Shown: one piece after another, positions 1 to 10,957 of the stretch
Layout of the letters: the number at the start of each line of letters is the position of its first letter
Numbering within the stretch: position 1 is the first letter of the stretch
Assembly: GCA_016801885.1 (NCBI GenBank)
Contig: JAFBJY010000255.1
Coordinates: 45,478-109,477 of the forward strand
From: Toxotes chatareus
Lineage: Eukaryota; Chordata; Actinopteri; Toxotidae
Direction: 5' to 3'
DNA: 64,000 nucleotides
Made by a program: the position numbers and the translations under genes
The notes under the pieces: model-generated
What the model saw: the letters and a program-made list of their open reading frames with translations, nothing else
Databases searched by the model: none
What the model was told of the DNA's origin: nothing

Positions 1-838
1 TTTCTCTGTCTGAAGGTAAATGTCAGCACTTTTAACGTTTTACAACACTTACTGTTGTTAGCTGAATTATCTGATGTTCGAGTTTTTGGATGTTGTTGTG
101 TTTTTATACTGCGTTGTGGTGTTTAGTTGTGTGGACTCTGAGTTGTCACTGTGAAATCGGGATGAGGCAGGAAGAGGACCGTTATTATCCGCCATGTTGT
201 GTGGATATTTGCAGTAGAAGCAGAGTGAGCTGATGGTCAGTAGCTGAACACGGAGCCTTTGTTAGTCTGTGGCTCCACTTACTGCTGACTGAAGGCAGCT
301 TTTCCTGCCTGAATCAGCCTGTGGAGGAGGCGGACCTGAGCCGCTGCTCTCCCGCAGTCTGAGCCGCTAAATGCGGTCTGAGCTCGGCCGGACAGCGGCT
401 GGAGAACAGCTCTGACTTTCTCTGTCATTAGATGAACTCTACGTTTTTATTTGTCTATCTGTGTCTCTGCTGTTTGGTTTGGTTTTGGTTTGTTGTAAGT
501 CATTTTCTACAGAAGCACTGCAGACAAACAGATTGTCAGATAAAACCAGTGGATCTCAGTCCATCTGTGTGTCAGTGAATGGAAATGCTCGTCCCTGGAT
601 CCTGTGTGTGCTGCTCTGCACTTCACGGCAGCTTCATGACCCCATCTAGTGGACTGACAGCAGCTGATGGCAGCTTCCTCTGCCTCACACTGCTGTCCGA
701 CTGCATTCAACCGACACTGATATGAAAGAAGAAAGAAGAGCCAATCAGTGGAGGAGCAGCTGATATTTCTACAGGACAAATGATGGAGAGGATGATTTCA
801 GTTGATGTGCAGATGAATGATTTGTGTTTTCTCTCCAG
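1..838 (+). other. NLR gene upstream region / 5' UTR and first intron
   Basis: No protein-coding exon is evident here. The stretch looks like the promoter-proximal and 5' untranslated part of the NLR gene that follows. It contains a YY1-like CCGCCATGTTG at about 190-200 and ends at a pyrimidine-rich acceptor (CTCTCCAG, AG at 837-838). The short reading frames in it are open by chance. The exact transcription start cannot be placed from sequence alone. Confidence 0.4.
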
Positions 839-978
839 ATGAAGGTAGAAAGTGTGTGTGAGCTGATGTGGATGTGAATGTGAATTCAGCATCATGAATC
901 AGTGTGAGGACAGAGAGGAGGAGCCCCTCCCTAAAAAAGTCTGTGGGGGACCATGAGATCCAGACCAAAACCTCAGAG
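839..978 (+). pseudogene. NLR N-terminal exon with start codon and probable frameshift
   Basis: The exon starts after an acceptor at 837-838, has its ATG at 894, and ends at donor GT 979-980. The frame opens MNQCEDREEE, the usual start of fish NLRC3/NLRP12-like proteins as I know them. About 18 codons in, at a GGGGG run (945-949), the frame runs into TGA. The expected continuation (DHEIQTKT) appears one base out of frame. That indicates a 1-base insertion in the G run or a sequencing indel. Family identity is fairly secure; whether this is decay or an assembly error is open. Confidence 0.65.
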
Positions 979-1090
979 GTGAGATGAGGATCTCTAACTG
1001 TCCATGACTCTTCTCCATGTCAGAGCTCAGCACTCACATCACTGCACCATCATTATTCACAGTCAAAGCTCTGTGTGTGTTGTGTTGAAG

Positions 1091-1231
1091 GCAAGAGCAG
1101 CAGCACACACCAGACTCTGCTGGACCTGGACCTGAACATGGACCTGAGCCCAGCTGTGTGTCCATGAAGAGTGACATGTCAAAGGGTCGCCTCATTGATT
1201 TCAAAGGACAGCCTCCCTCTGCTGCAAAGAA
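1091..1231 (+). CDS. NLR N-terminal repeat exon 1 (phase 2, 141 bp)
   Basis: The exon is bounded by AG at 1089-1090 and GTGAGC at 1232. It encodes PEPSCVSMKSDMSKGRLIDF, the short repeated motif that precedes FISNA in fish NLR proteins, after a Gly/Pro-rich lead (about residues 9-17). The exon begins with the third base of a codon and ends after two bases of a codon. It can therefore be gained or lost without shifting the frame. Its last 90 bases are nearly identical to the next exon. The function of this motif is not known to me; it is probably a linker or interaction segment. Confidence 0.7.
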
Positions 1232-1345
1232 GTGAGCTGCAGCTGTCTACATGTTTTCTTCTTTATTATGAAAACACTGTATGAATAATAGATATGTTGT
1301 CCATGTCCCTGTGTCCCTGATGATCTTAATCTCTGTGTCCACCAG

Positions 1346-1462
1346 GATCCATCAGAGACCAGACTTTCCTGTACCTGAGCCCAGCTGTGTGTCCATGAAG
1401 AGTGACATGTCAAAGGGTCGCCTCATTGATTTCAAAGGACAGCCTCCCTCTGCTGCAAAGAA
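1346..1462 (+). CDS. NLR N-terminal repeat exon 2 (phase 2, 117 bp)
   Basis: The exon follows CACCAG (AG 1344-1345) and ends at GTGAGC (1463). It encodes 39 codons in the same phase as the preceding repeat exon. The segment from CCTGAGCCCAGC to the donor, including the first intron bases GTGAGCTGCAGCTG, matches the first copy almost base for base. This indicates a recent tandem exon duplication that included the 5' splice site. It is intact and in frame with its neighbours. Confidence 0.75.
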
Positions 1463-2001
1463 GTGAGCTGCAGCTGAGTTTAAAATGTATCAGACAGCTG
1501 TCCTGTATAACTGGTCTCCTATGAAAGATGAAGTGATTGTGTTTTGTCTCCAGGCTTCATGAATGACACAGTATATGAACATGATCAGGCTGAAACACAG
1601 GCTTTAGTGGCAAAGTTGATGTTTCTCTTTTCAAGAAAAGCACTTCTTATGTTCTTATATGTGTCATTCAGATCAGAACTAAAACTCCCTCTAACTCAGC
1701 ACCTATCCAGTTCCAGTGTTTGTACTAGTGTCCTGTAGCAGAGGTGAGACTTCTGTCAAACCCAGTGAGTCCTTAAAACTCATCATTTAAAAGGTGGACT
1801 TGTTGTGATGACTCTAGGTCATGAGGTACAGAACTGATTTCTTGTTTCCTCTCATTGAGAAAGTCACAGCACAGTAGTGTTTGCTTTAATCAGGACAGTC
1901 ACCACAGAACATAAAAGCAGCTGTTGTTTGTGTACAAAGCATAAAACGCTCACAGATGCTGCAAACATAATGTGAGCTAATTCTTCATGATTCCTCCACA
2001 G

Positions 2002-2080
2002 AGTGGACCAGGAGAGCACAGAGGTTCCCAGTGCTCAGTCTGCCCAGCAGCATCAGACACACCTGGACTCCATATTTATG
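2002..2080 (+). CDS. NLR short exon before FISNA
   Basis: The exon lies between CCACAG (AG 2000-2001) and GT at 2081. Its frame joins the two bases left by the previous exon and reads VDQESTEVPSAQSAQQHQ, ending LDSIFM in phase 0. This segment is typical of fish NLRC3-like proteins, just upstream of the helical LLEEDIVTFVKKELK stretch. The donor GTCTGT is weak. Confidence 0.65.
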
Positions 2081-2242
2081 GTCTGTTCATGGACAACAAC
2101 TACTTTGACATCTGTTGTGTTGACAATAATCTCCATGCTGCACTTTTTAGAGCAGTGGATTGTCAGTGTGTCCAACATGGATCTGATGTTTGGCTCCATG
2201 GTTTTACTTTGATTGTGTCATTCATATAGTTTTCTGTTCCAG

Positions 2243-2471
2243 CTGCTGGAGGAGGACATTGTCACTTTTGTGAAGAAGGAGCTGAAGAAGATCCAGAAGG
2301 TTGTGAGCCCAGATTACCCAGAATGCTCAGAAAGTCAGAGGGAGGATGATGAGGTGTTGGACGGTGAGGATGAAGAGCAGAGGAGGAGCAGCAGAGAGGC
2401 TTTTGTGAAGATCACAGTGAACTTCCTGAGGAGAATGAAGCAGGAGGAGCTGGCTGACTGTCTGCACAGCA
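2243..2471 (+). CDS. NLR exon, helical segment upstream of NACHT
   Basis: The exon starts after TTCCAG (2237-2242) and ends at GTAAGA (2472). The reading frame is phase 0 at the start and leaves one base at the end. It encodes LLEEDIVTFVKKELKKIQK, then an acidic stretch (EDDEVLDGEDEE, about residues 35-46), then KITVNFLRRMKQEELADCL. This charged helical block is characteristic of fish NLRs. By analogy with other NLRs it may be a death-fold-related effector or linker region. No frame breaks are seen here. Confidence 0.7.
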
Positions 2472-2634
2472 GTAAGAGAATTTCTCTAAAGATTCAACAC
2501 GATGGACAAATGGGACATTTACTAATGTCTCAAGACATGGAGGAAATATGTTCATGTGTGTTCTTTAGGGGGTGAACATGTCATGTTTTCTTTATGAATC
2601 AGTCATTGATATTGTTTCTTGTTTGTTCATTCAG

Positions 2635-4438
2635 GACATGATGCTGCAGTTTGTCAACGTAAACTTAAATCTACTCTGAAGAAGAAGTTCCAGTGTGTGT
2701 TTGAGGGGATCTCTAAAGCAGGAAACCCAACCCTTCTGAATCAGATCTACACAGAGCTCTACATCACAGAGGGAGGGACTGAGAGGTCAATGATGAACAT
2801 GAGGTCAGACAGATTGAAACAGCATCCAGGAAACCAGCCAGACCAGAAACAAGCATCAAACAAGAAGACATCTTTAAAGCCTCACCTGGAAGAGACGGAC
2901 CAATCAGAACAGTGATGACAAAGGGAGTGGCTGGCATTGGGAAAACAGTCTTAACACAGAAGTTGACTCTGGACTGGGCTGAAGACAAAGCCAACCAGTA
3001 CATACACTTCACATTTCCATTCACGTTCAGAGAGCTGAATGTGCTGAAAGAGAAAAAGTTCAGCTTGGTGGAACTTGTTCATCTGTTCTTTCCTGAAACC
3101 AAAGAAGCAGGACTCTGCAGGTTTGAAGAGGTCCAGGTTCTGTTCATCTTTGACGGTCTGGATGAGTGTCGACTTCCTCTGGACTTCCACAACACTGAGG
3201 TCCTGACTGATGTTACAGAGTCCACCTCAGTGGATGTGCTGCTGACAAACCTCATCAGGGGGAAGCTGCTTCCCTCTGCTCGCCTCTGGATAACCACACG
3301 ACCTGCAGCAGCCAATCAGATCCCTCCTGAGTGTGTTGACATGGTGACAGAGGTCAGAGGGTTCACTGGCCCACAGAAGGAGGAGTACTTCAGGAAGAGG
3401 TTCAGAGAGGAGGAGCGGGTCAGAAGGATCATCTCCCACATCAAGACTTCACGAAGCCTCCACATCATGTGCCACATCCCGGTCTTCTGCTGGATCACTG
3501 CTACAGTTCTGGAGGATGTGTTGGAAACCAGAGAGGGAGGAGGGCTGCCCAAGACCCTGACTGAGATGTACATCCACTTCCTGGTGGTTCAGTCCAAACT
3601 GAAGAATGTTAAGTATGATGGAGGAGCTGAGACAGATCCACACTGGAGTCCAGAGACCAGGAAGATGATTGAGTCTCTGGGAAAACTGGCTTTTGAGCAG
3701 CTGCAGAAAGGAAACCTGATCTTCTATGAGTCAGATCTGACAGAGTGTGGCATCGATATCAGAGCAGCCTCAGTGTACTCAGGAGTGTTCACACAGGTCT
3801 TTAAAGAGAGAGAGAGGACTGTACCAGGACAAGGTGTTCTGCTTCGTCCATCTGAGTCTCCAGGAGTTTCTGGCTGCTCTTCATGTCCGTCTGACCTTCA
3901 TCAACTCTGGAGTCAATCTGCTGTCAGAAGAACAATCAACCTCCAACTGGTCTAAACTGTTCAGAGACAAACCTGATCCAACACAGTTCTACCAGAGAGC
4001 CGTGGACAAGGCCTTACAGAGTCCAAATGGACACCTGGACTTGTTCCTCCGCTTCCTCCTGGGTCTTTCACTTCAGACCAATCAGACTCTCCTACGAGGT
4101 CTGCTGACACAGACAGGAAGTGGCTCACAGACCAATCAGGAAACAGTCCAGTACATCAAGAAGAAGATTGAAGAGACTCCCTCTGCAGAGCAAAGCATCA
4201 ACCTGTTCCACTGTCTGAATGAACTGAATGATCGTTCTCTAGTGGAGCAGATCCAACAGTCCCTGAGTTCAGGACGTCTCTCCACAGGTGAACTGTCTCC
4301 TGCTCAATGGTCAGCTCTGGTCTTCATCTTACTGTCATCAGAAAAAGATTTGGACGTGTTTGACCTGAAGAAATACTCTGCTTCAGAGGAGGCTCTTCTG
4401 AAGCTGCTGCCAGTTGTCAAAGCCTCTAACAAAGCTCT
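2635..4438 (+). pseudogene. NLR FISNA-NACHT-winged-helix large exon with two frameshifts
   Basis: This is the main ATPase exon of a fish NLR (NLRC3/NLRP12-like), a cytosolic pattern-recognition family that oligomerises through NACHT. In order it holds FISNA (CQRKLKSTLKKKFQCVFEGI, about 2653-2720), a Walker A GVAGIGKT (about 2924-2947), a Walker B FIFDGLDE (about 3143-3166), a sensor-1-like WITTRP (about 3289-3306) and the NACHT-associated helical region ending KASNKAL. The exon is in phase with its neighbours (acceptor AG 2633-2634, donor GT 4439). Two breaks interrupt it: one base is missing near 2780-2785 (GAGAGG), and one is extra in the GA run near 3800-3810. Walker motifs are intact. Without correction the product truncates in FISNA, so this is a pseudogene unless the indels are assembly errors. 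Confidence 0.85.
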
Positions 4439-4442
4439 GTAA

Positions 4443-5064
4443 GTGTATAGATAGTTGGATTTATCATTATATAGAGACTCTGCTATTTTATTCAGCAGGA
4501 GAGAAAATAAATCCTCTCTCTCTCCTCTCTCTGAGCTTCATCACGTTGAATCTGAATTAAAAATAATGGATCCTACATTAAAGAGCCAAGTCTCAGCTTT
4601 AATTTGAGCAGGTTGACATCAGTATAGAAAGAACTGTGTGGGAGATTCAGCCCTTTTAGTGGTTCAAAAGTAACTGGACAAATACACGTGTGAAACAAAC
4701 TCATCACATTTAATATTTAGTGTAAGATCTACTTGATCTCAGTGCTACATTTGACACTATTGATCTCAATATTCTATTACAAAGATTGGAACGTCATTGG
4801 GATTAAAGGAACAGGTTGGGTCGAGAGAGAGAGTGAAAGAAGGATGGGAGGGGAGGAAAGAGAACATAGGACAATGCAGGTTTCATATAGACAGCAAGAT
4901 TAAAAGTAATAAGAGAACAATAGAATGATTAGTAATAGCACTAATAGCAATACAAGCAACAACAATAGAAGAACTACATTGTGGGCACAATTATTAGGCA
5001 AGTATGTTTTTTGACCATATCATCAGTTTTATGCATATGTTCCAACTCCAAGCTATATGAGTAC

Positions 5065-5098
<34 letters not shown>

Positions 5099-5277
5099 GA
5101 GCTCGGTGCATGATGGGAAGTCCCCTGGCAGTCTATAGCCTATAGCAGCTTAATTAGTAGATGGTGTGAGCTGCAGAGCAAACTGAGAGTTTGTTCCTTT
5201 GATTGTCCTTTCAACACAAAAGTTATTTGACTTTTGACTTTTGACTTTGACTTTTTTCTTCATTGGTTCCTCTTCAG
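4443..5277 (+). other. NLR intron with LINE scraps, Tc1/MITE-like scrap and GATA/GA microsatellite
   Basis: This is an intron between the NACHT and LRR exons. At 4736-4815 there is a plus-strand LINE L2 RT scrap reading LDLSATFDTID (compare LDLSAAFDTIDHNILL). At 5014-5060 is an AATTATTAGGCAA stretch of the kind found at DNA-transposon ends. At 5068-5099 is a (GATA)n/(GA)n microsatellite. The stretch 5101-5160 resembles the 3' region of the L2 copies near 47.4 and 50 kb. No gene is seen. Confidence 0.5.
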
Positions 5278-5452
5278 ACTGAGCAGCTGTAACCTCTCAG
5301 AGAGAAGCTGTGAAGCTCTGTCCTCAGTTCTCAGTTCCCAGTCGTCTAGTCTGAGACACCTGGACCTGAGTAACAATGACCTCTTGGGATTCATGGGTGA
5401 AGCTCCTGTCTGCTGGACTGAAGAGTCCACGCTGTACCCTGGAGACTCTCAG
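5278..5452 (+). pseudogene. NLR LRR exon with 1-base insertion
   Basis: The exon lies between TCTTCAG and GTCAGA. It encodes one ribonuclease-inhibitor-type LRR pair starting LSSCNLSERSCEALSSVL and reaching LRHLDLSNNDL. Fish NLR LRR exons are normally 174 bp; this one is 175 bp. After NNDL the expected DSxVKLLSAGLKSP motif continues in the next frame, so there is an extra base in the TTGGGATT stretch near 5385-5390. It is the only LRR exon left before the transposon block. A working fish NLR usually has several. Confidence 0.75.
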
Positions 5453-5933
5453 GTCAGATCAAGTTCCAGTTTGTGTGAAATGACTGCAGATATTTCTTGT
5501 CCATCAATGCTGACTTTAGAGAGGCCCATATCTAATGATTTTCACAGTTTATTCAATCTTTGAGTTTTTCAGTCTGTTTTGTTTTTATCCAGCTTCACAT
5601 TTATGGACTCTGTCTGAGATACACAAGCTCATCTATGCTTTGTTATAAAATGGTTTAAACGAGACCCACAGCTCTTTACATGCTGCCTCTCATTCACCCA
5701 TTCACACACACTGATGGCAGCCAGCTACCATACAAGGTGCTGGTCTGGCCATCAGGGCTGGTTTGAGGTTGAGGTTTTAGCCTAAGGACACTTGATGTTG
5801 ACAGGAGGAGAGCTGTGATTAATGGACAAACCTCTCTACCTGCTGAGACACAGCTGCCCTGTAATTACAACTTATAAACAATTTTTTCAGAGGATTCAAA
5901 CTGAATCAAATCAAGTACCAACATTAACACAGT

Positions 5934-6760
5934 TGTAGCGGCAATCTGTCCACTAATCTTCTTTACCGCTACTATTAAGCAAACCTTCAGCAATAAGTAT
6001 GGCTGGTAATGAATCTTCTGACCAGGTAACAATGTTCCAAAAACTTTACTTAAAAAGCAAAAACAAAGTTACAAGATTCAATCGTAAACGTACCGTCAAA
6101 AAAAAACTATCTTGCTCCTTAGGCTTTGTTATGCCGAGTCAATGATACAGGCCCGGACCCAAAAGCAGACAGATGAACAGAGTTCAAACAGTTTATTCAC
6201 AAAGTGCAAAAAAGGGAAGAAAACAGGTAGAGGAGGGCTGCGGGGCAAGGTGGATCGGCTGTCGTGGGCGGGCGAGATGGCAGGAGGACAGTGGCGAAGG
6301 TGACTGCAGAGAAAAGTAGCATGCAGGTTAGATGGGAGCAGAGCAATTAAATCCAAAACGATCAGGTAAGTTAAATCACAAGTAGAAGTCACGAGGGTGA
6401 GCGCAGAGAACTAGTCACCAGAGAAGATGACGGAACAATCTGGCGAGGGAAGACAGGAACGCTGAGCCCTTATAGTTTCAGGGGAGACTGATTGCGCACA
6501 CAGGTGTGAAATCAGCCTGATCAGGAGGATGGAGTAGGGAGGAGCTGCCCGGAATCCACTACCTGAAAAACACACCCACACCAAAGACGCACACACGCAC
6601 CCACACATACACACACAGAGAGAGAGAGAGAGGAAAAAAAAACAAAACAGAAAACCCCAGAGGCAGCAGAGGTGCCTCATGACAGGCTGCTTAATCGTAA
6701 CTGACACCTAAGTGGCTGTGACCTCACAAACAATCAACCAAAAAAAGGGCATTACAACAT
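5934..6760 (-). repeat. BEL/Pao element 1, 3' LTR (with nested solo gypsy LTR); right limit uncertain
   Basis: The stretch starting TGTAGCGGCAAT at 5934 reappears at 13235-13329, bracketing a BEL/Pao coding region on the minus strand. The two copies share about 95 bases up to CCAGGTAA with only a few differences. In element orientation the LTR ends GCCGCTACA. The copy here should be the 3' LTR and is split by the LTR at 6126-6683. Its inner limit cannot be fixed because the other LTR is truncated. Confidence 0.55.
6126..6683 (-). mobile_element. Solo gypsy-type LTR nested in the BEL LTR
   Basis: This 558-bp segment is flanked by the same 5 bases, AGGCT, at 6121-6125 and 6684-6688, as expected of a gypsy integration. 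In minus orientation it begins GTCATGAGG and ends GGCATAACAA; a TG...CA reading is obtained by moving the ends by one base. It has the tail sequence GGACCCAAAAGCAGA common to fish gypsy LTRs and a CA/GA-rich tract near 6590-6640. No internal region remains, so it is a solo LTR left by LTR-LTR recombination. Confidence 0.65.
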
Positions 6761-7027
6761 TTTTCTCAGTTAACCCTTGAACACTGTTGTTATGGCTCTT
6801 ATATTTCCAGCCCCTAATTGCTTATGCGAGATGCAAAACAATTACCACAAATCAAACAGTAGAGCAACATAACAAACATTCAACATAACATCTATTATAC
6901 TGTTACATGTGTATTACATTCAGACACTCGTACTGACATACTCAAACTGTTCACATCACGTTTCAGCAGTTTGTTTACAGGTCTTTCCAGTATGTTAGTC
7001 TGCACGCTGACTCGCCTCACCGTACCA

Positions 7028-8300
7028 CTAGAGTCTGGCAATGTCTTTATCACTCAACCCATATTCCAGGAGTTGCGAGGGGCAGATTCGTCCACTATCA
7101 GTACAAAATCTCCTGGCGAGAAGTTCCTCTGTGGTGTGAGCCACTTCTGTCTCTCCTGAAGGAGTGGCAAATATTCTCTCGTCCATCTGGTCCAAAATAG
7201 ATTGGCAATATACTGTACTTGTTTCCATCGTTGATCGTTCTTGTCAAAGACTCCTGGTGGGATGTCAGGTTTTCATAAGCAACAGGTGGTTAGGTGTCAA
7301 GGCTTCAACATCATTAGGGTCATCTGATAGATGCGTTATTGATCTGTTATTGATGATGGCCTCCACTTCACACATGACGGTTTGAAGTCCATCATCTAAT
7401 GACTGTTGCTGTAGCACAGAGTTCAGGACTTTTCTCACAGTCCGGATTTGTCTTTCCCACACGCCACCTTGGTGTGAGGCTGCTGGTGTGTTGAACATCC
7501 ACTTGATGCCTTGTACTGTCATGGTGTCTTGTATTTTGGTCTGATTCAGGTTTTCCAAAGCTTTGCGCAGTTCTTTTTCTGCAGCAACAAAGTTTGTTCC
7601 GTTGTCTGAGCGTAAGATTTTTACTTGTCCTCTTCTGCATATAAAGCGACGGATGGCATTAATGCAGGACTGTGAGCTACTTCAAGGTGAACGGCTCTGA
7701 TGGTGAGGCAGGTAAAAATCACACCTTATCACTTGACAAGGGTCCTTCCATGTTTGACCTCAAATGGCCCAAAGAAGTCGACACCCACATTGGTAAAGGG
7801 TGGCTGATCAGGTAGTAACCTGTCCTCAGGCAGGTCTGCCATTTTCTGTCATCCAGCCTTAGCACTGAGTCTTCTGCACACAATGCACTTTGAGATAATT
7901 CTCCTTACAGCTGAGTTAGCTTGAGGGATCCAATACTTTTTGTCGCAGCACTCACAGCATATAGTTGCAACCACAATGTCCAACTTCCTGGTGGATGTGC
8001 TGCAGTATGAGGTTGGCTATAGGTGACTGCTTAGAGAGGAGGGCTGGATGTTTAGCCTCTTGTGGCATTGCAGCCTTATTAAGCCTTCCTCCAACTCTTA
8101 GTATACCATCCTGCAATATAGGGTCCAGTCTGTAGATCTGACTTTTTTTCTTGATTGGAGCCCTTTCTCGTAGAGCACAGATCTCCTCTGAGAAATCCTG
8201 CGTCTGACTTTGCTGTATGAGCTCTGTTTCTGCTCTGACCAGCTCTTCCAGTGATAACGCAGGCTGTGGAATTGTTGATTTGAATTTCAACGTGCTCTGC
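7028..8300 (-). pseudogene. BEL/Pao element 1 integrase region
   Basis: This is the integrase part of a BEL/Pao polyprotein, broken by frameshifts. The zinc-binding region (HPALLSKQSPIANLILQHIH with QEVGHCG) lies at about 7952-8060. A DDE first-Asp motif, VDFFGPFEVKHGR, can be read from 7740-7785. AASHQGGVWERQIR with EVEAIINNRSIT lies at 7300-7500. The C-terminal end ...SGRICPSQLLEYGLSDKDIARL runs to about 7028. Integrase would insert the cDNA copy. Several frame changes show that it is inactive as it stands. Confidence 0.75.
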
Positions 8301-9850
8301 AGTGAGCTTGTTTTGTTTTTCTGAGTTGTTTTCAGACTGACTGACAGTAGCTTTGAGCTCCTTTCTCTTGTCTTTTAGTAGTATTAGTGTGTCTTTCAAG
8401 TTCTCAGTTGTGCTGGTCATGACGACTCTAGCGCATGTTTTGACTTCTGGGTCTCCTTCTATTGACAAGTCTTTCTCATCCCGCTGTTTAGGCCACTCAT
8501 CTTTGGGTTTCAGCAGGAAAGCTGGGCCATGTATCCAGACTTTATTCTGCATGAACTTCTTCACTTTGACCCCTCGAGAAGCCTGATCCACAGGATTTAG
8601 TGCCAAGTGGACATAGCACCATTGAGTGGGATGAGAATGGTCCCTTATAGTGGTGACTCTGTTTGCCACAAAGGTTTTGAAGTGAGGACTTTCATTTGAA
8701 AGATATCTAAGCACTGTAGTTGACAGCAACAACTGCTGCTGTTACTTCCAGTCTCGGTATTGTGACATGTTTCAGAGGCGTCACTCTTGATTTTCCTGTG
8801 ATGAAGGAACAGTGTTTTTTGTCATCATGACTGGTAAGCACTATGTAAGATGCATTAGCATATCCATCCTCGCTAACATCAGCAAAATGGTGCAGCTGTG
8901 CTGACTGTGTGGATCCAAACATCCGTTTTGATGCATCTAGGTATGCTGAACTCCGTCAAGCTCTTCAAGTCTGACAACCATTCATGCCATCTTTTTGCAT
9001 GTCCATTGTCAATCACTTCATCCCAGCCATGTTTCTTTTTGCACAAATCGCACAAGATGAGTTTCGCTGTTAAGATGAGTGGCACCAAAAAACCAAGGGG
9101 GTCAAAGACAGAACTTACTGTGGACAAGATGCCACGTCTGGTGACAGGCTTACCTTGCATATTTATCTGAAAGCTGAACCTGTCAGTCTCTGTGCACCAC
9201 TGCACGCCAAGTGCACGTTCCATTGGAAGTGTGTTGTGGCATAAGTCCAGGTCTTTAACTGCAGGTGCTTTCTCATTGTCTGGAATAGACAACAAGACTG
9301 TCTTGCTGTTACTCACCCACTTGGTCAGGTGAAAACCTCCTCTGGGGCATAAGTCTGTGAGTTCTTGTACCAGTCTGACTGCCTGCTCACTTGTTTCCAC
9401 TGCTTTTAAGCAATCATCGACATAAAAGTGTCTTAACACAGTGTCAATGGCCTCAGCACTCACAAACCCTGCTCCATCCTCCACAGTTCTTCTCAGAGCG
9501 TAGCTGGCACAACTGGGTGAAGATGTAGCACCAAAAAAAGGTGTACCTTCATTCTGTATTCTTCCACATTGCTCTTTAGATCGCCTTCTGGCCGCCACAG
9601 AAACCGCAGCAGGTCTATGTCTTCCTCTGGGACCCTAACCTGATAGAACATGGACTCCACATCCGCCATCAGCGCCACTGGATGCTCTCTAAACCTCAGC
9701 AGGACACCAATGAGGTTGTTAGTGAGGTCCGGTCCTGGGAGCAACTGCTCCTTTAGGGAGACACCCTGGTATGTGGCTGTGCAGTCAAAGACTACTCTTA
9801 TCTTTTTTGTCTTGGGATGGTACACACCGTGGTGAGGGATGTACCACACG
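8300..9850 (-). pseudogene. BEL/Pao element 1 reverse transcriptase / RNase H
   Basis: The reverse transcriptase of the BEL element reads right to left: MWYIPHHGVYHPKTKKIRVV, LLPGPDLTNNLIGVLLRF, ALMADVESMFYQVRV, then the catalytic HFYVDDCLKA (near 9420) and GFHLTKWVSNS. The RNase H/connection part follows (8079-8922). The YVDD motif is complete. The region is split into at least four frames, with the break between RT fingers and palm near 9550. The RT would copy element RNA to cDNA in the cytoplasm. In its current state it cannot yield a full polyprotein. Confidence 0.8.
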
Positions 9851-10957
9851 TGCCATCACTGCGACTGAGTTGCTCAGCTGGTATTTTATCAGCGTAGCCG
9901 TTTTCAATGATGCCTTTCATGAATAATATGTAGTCTTTATGAAAGTCTGGGTTTCTCTTGAACTTTCTTCTCGGGGGCAAATGCAGGCAGTAATGCCCAT
10001 CAACTACCTTGGCTGAGCTTGAAACCAGGTGCATAAACCTGTGATCATCCTGAGACATTTCGTCCTTTTCTTCACAGCTTTGTTCTGGGAAATCTGTGTT
10101 GTACTGTTTCACTAACAGTTCTTCTAATTCCCTCACTTGAACACGATTAGCTGTGTAGCTCTGCAGTTTACCATCAGAATCAGATCAGAATCAGAATCAG
10201 AAAACTTTTATTGCCAGCTATGTTAATACTAAAATAAGAGAAGGAAGAAAGAAGTACTAAGAGGAAGAAAGTCTGTACAATAATAATAGTATAATGTGCA
10301 ATGTTGCAAACCATCATCTGCTTGTAGGGCATCATCTTTTCTGAGAGGTCCATTGATCACCCATCCGAGAGCGGTTTTAACTGCATATGGCCCTTTTCCT
10401 TCACTGTTTATGACTTGCCATGGCTCAATGGCTTTTGGTACATTGGCACCAATAAGCATTCCCACTTCTGCTTGAATACGAGGCAGGCGTACTTCTTTCA
10501 GATACTGCCAGTGGGCAATGTCTTCTTGTGTGTAAACACCTTTGGCAGCTCAATGTATTTATAGAACAACACTTTTCATTAACATGTGACTTTCAGAGTT
10601 GTCTTGTGCCATTGCGTCAAGAAGAAACGGAGTGCTCTTTCATTTAAGATTTAGTTTTCTCTGAATGTCTTCAGTGCAGAATGTTGCGGTGCTGCCAGGA
10701 TCTATGAAGGCATATGTTTCCACATATCTCTCATTCTTCTTGGATTTCACTTTAACCGGTACAACAGCAAGCACACATTCTTCCTCTCCAGCCCCAGTGT
10801 TTCCACTTGACTCTTGACCACACGACACATAGGCACTGGACACTGTTGTTCCATCATTGTTTTCTTCCACCTTTTCTGAAGCACTGTTATCTCCTGTTTT
10901 GACATGGAGTATGTCTGGATGCGACTGAGAACAAACTTGACACTTAAGGCAAGGCAA
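9798..10957 (-). pseudogene. BEL/Pao element 1 protease and protease-RT linker
   Basis: The segment 10957-10640 holds a zinc-knuckle remnant (KCQVCSQSHPDILH) and an aspartic-protease-like AFIDPGSTATFC, where DPG replaces the usual D[ST]G. The linker reads IGANVPKAIEPWQV and KTALGWVINGPL (10465-10330). It continues as LEELLVKQYNTDFPE (10136-9800). Between them, 10172-10308 is a foreign insertion. The protease would mature the polyprotein. The substitution in the active-site triad and the frame breaks argue that it is dead. Confidence 0.65.
10172..10308 (+). repeat. Short retroelement-tail insertion in BEL pol
   Basis: The sequence starts with repeated AATCAGA units, then ACTTTTATTGCCA, the look of a retroposon 3' end. 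It continues as an A/G-rich stretch to about 10308. It interrupts an otherwise recognisable BEL pol segment on both sides. Orientation and family are uncertain. Confidence 0.45.
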
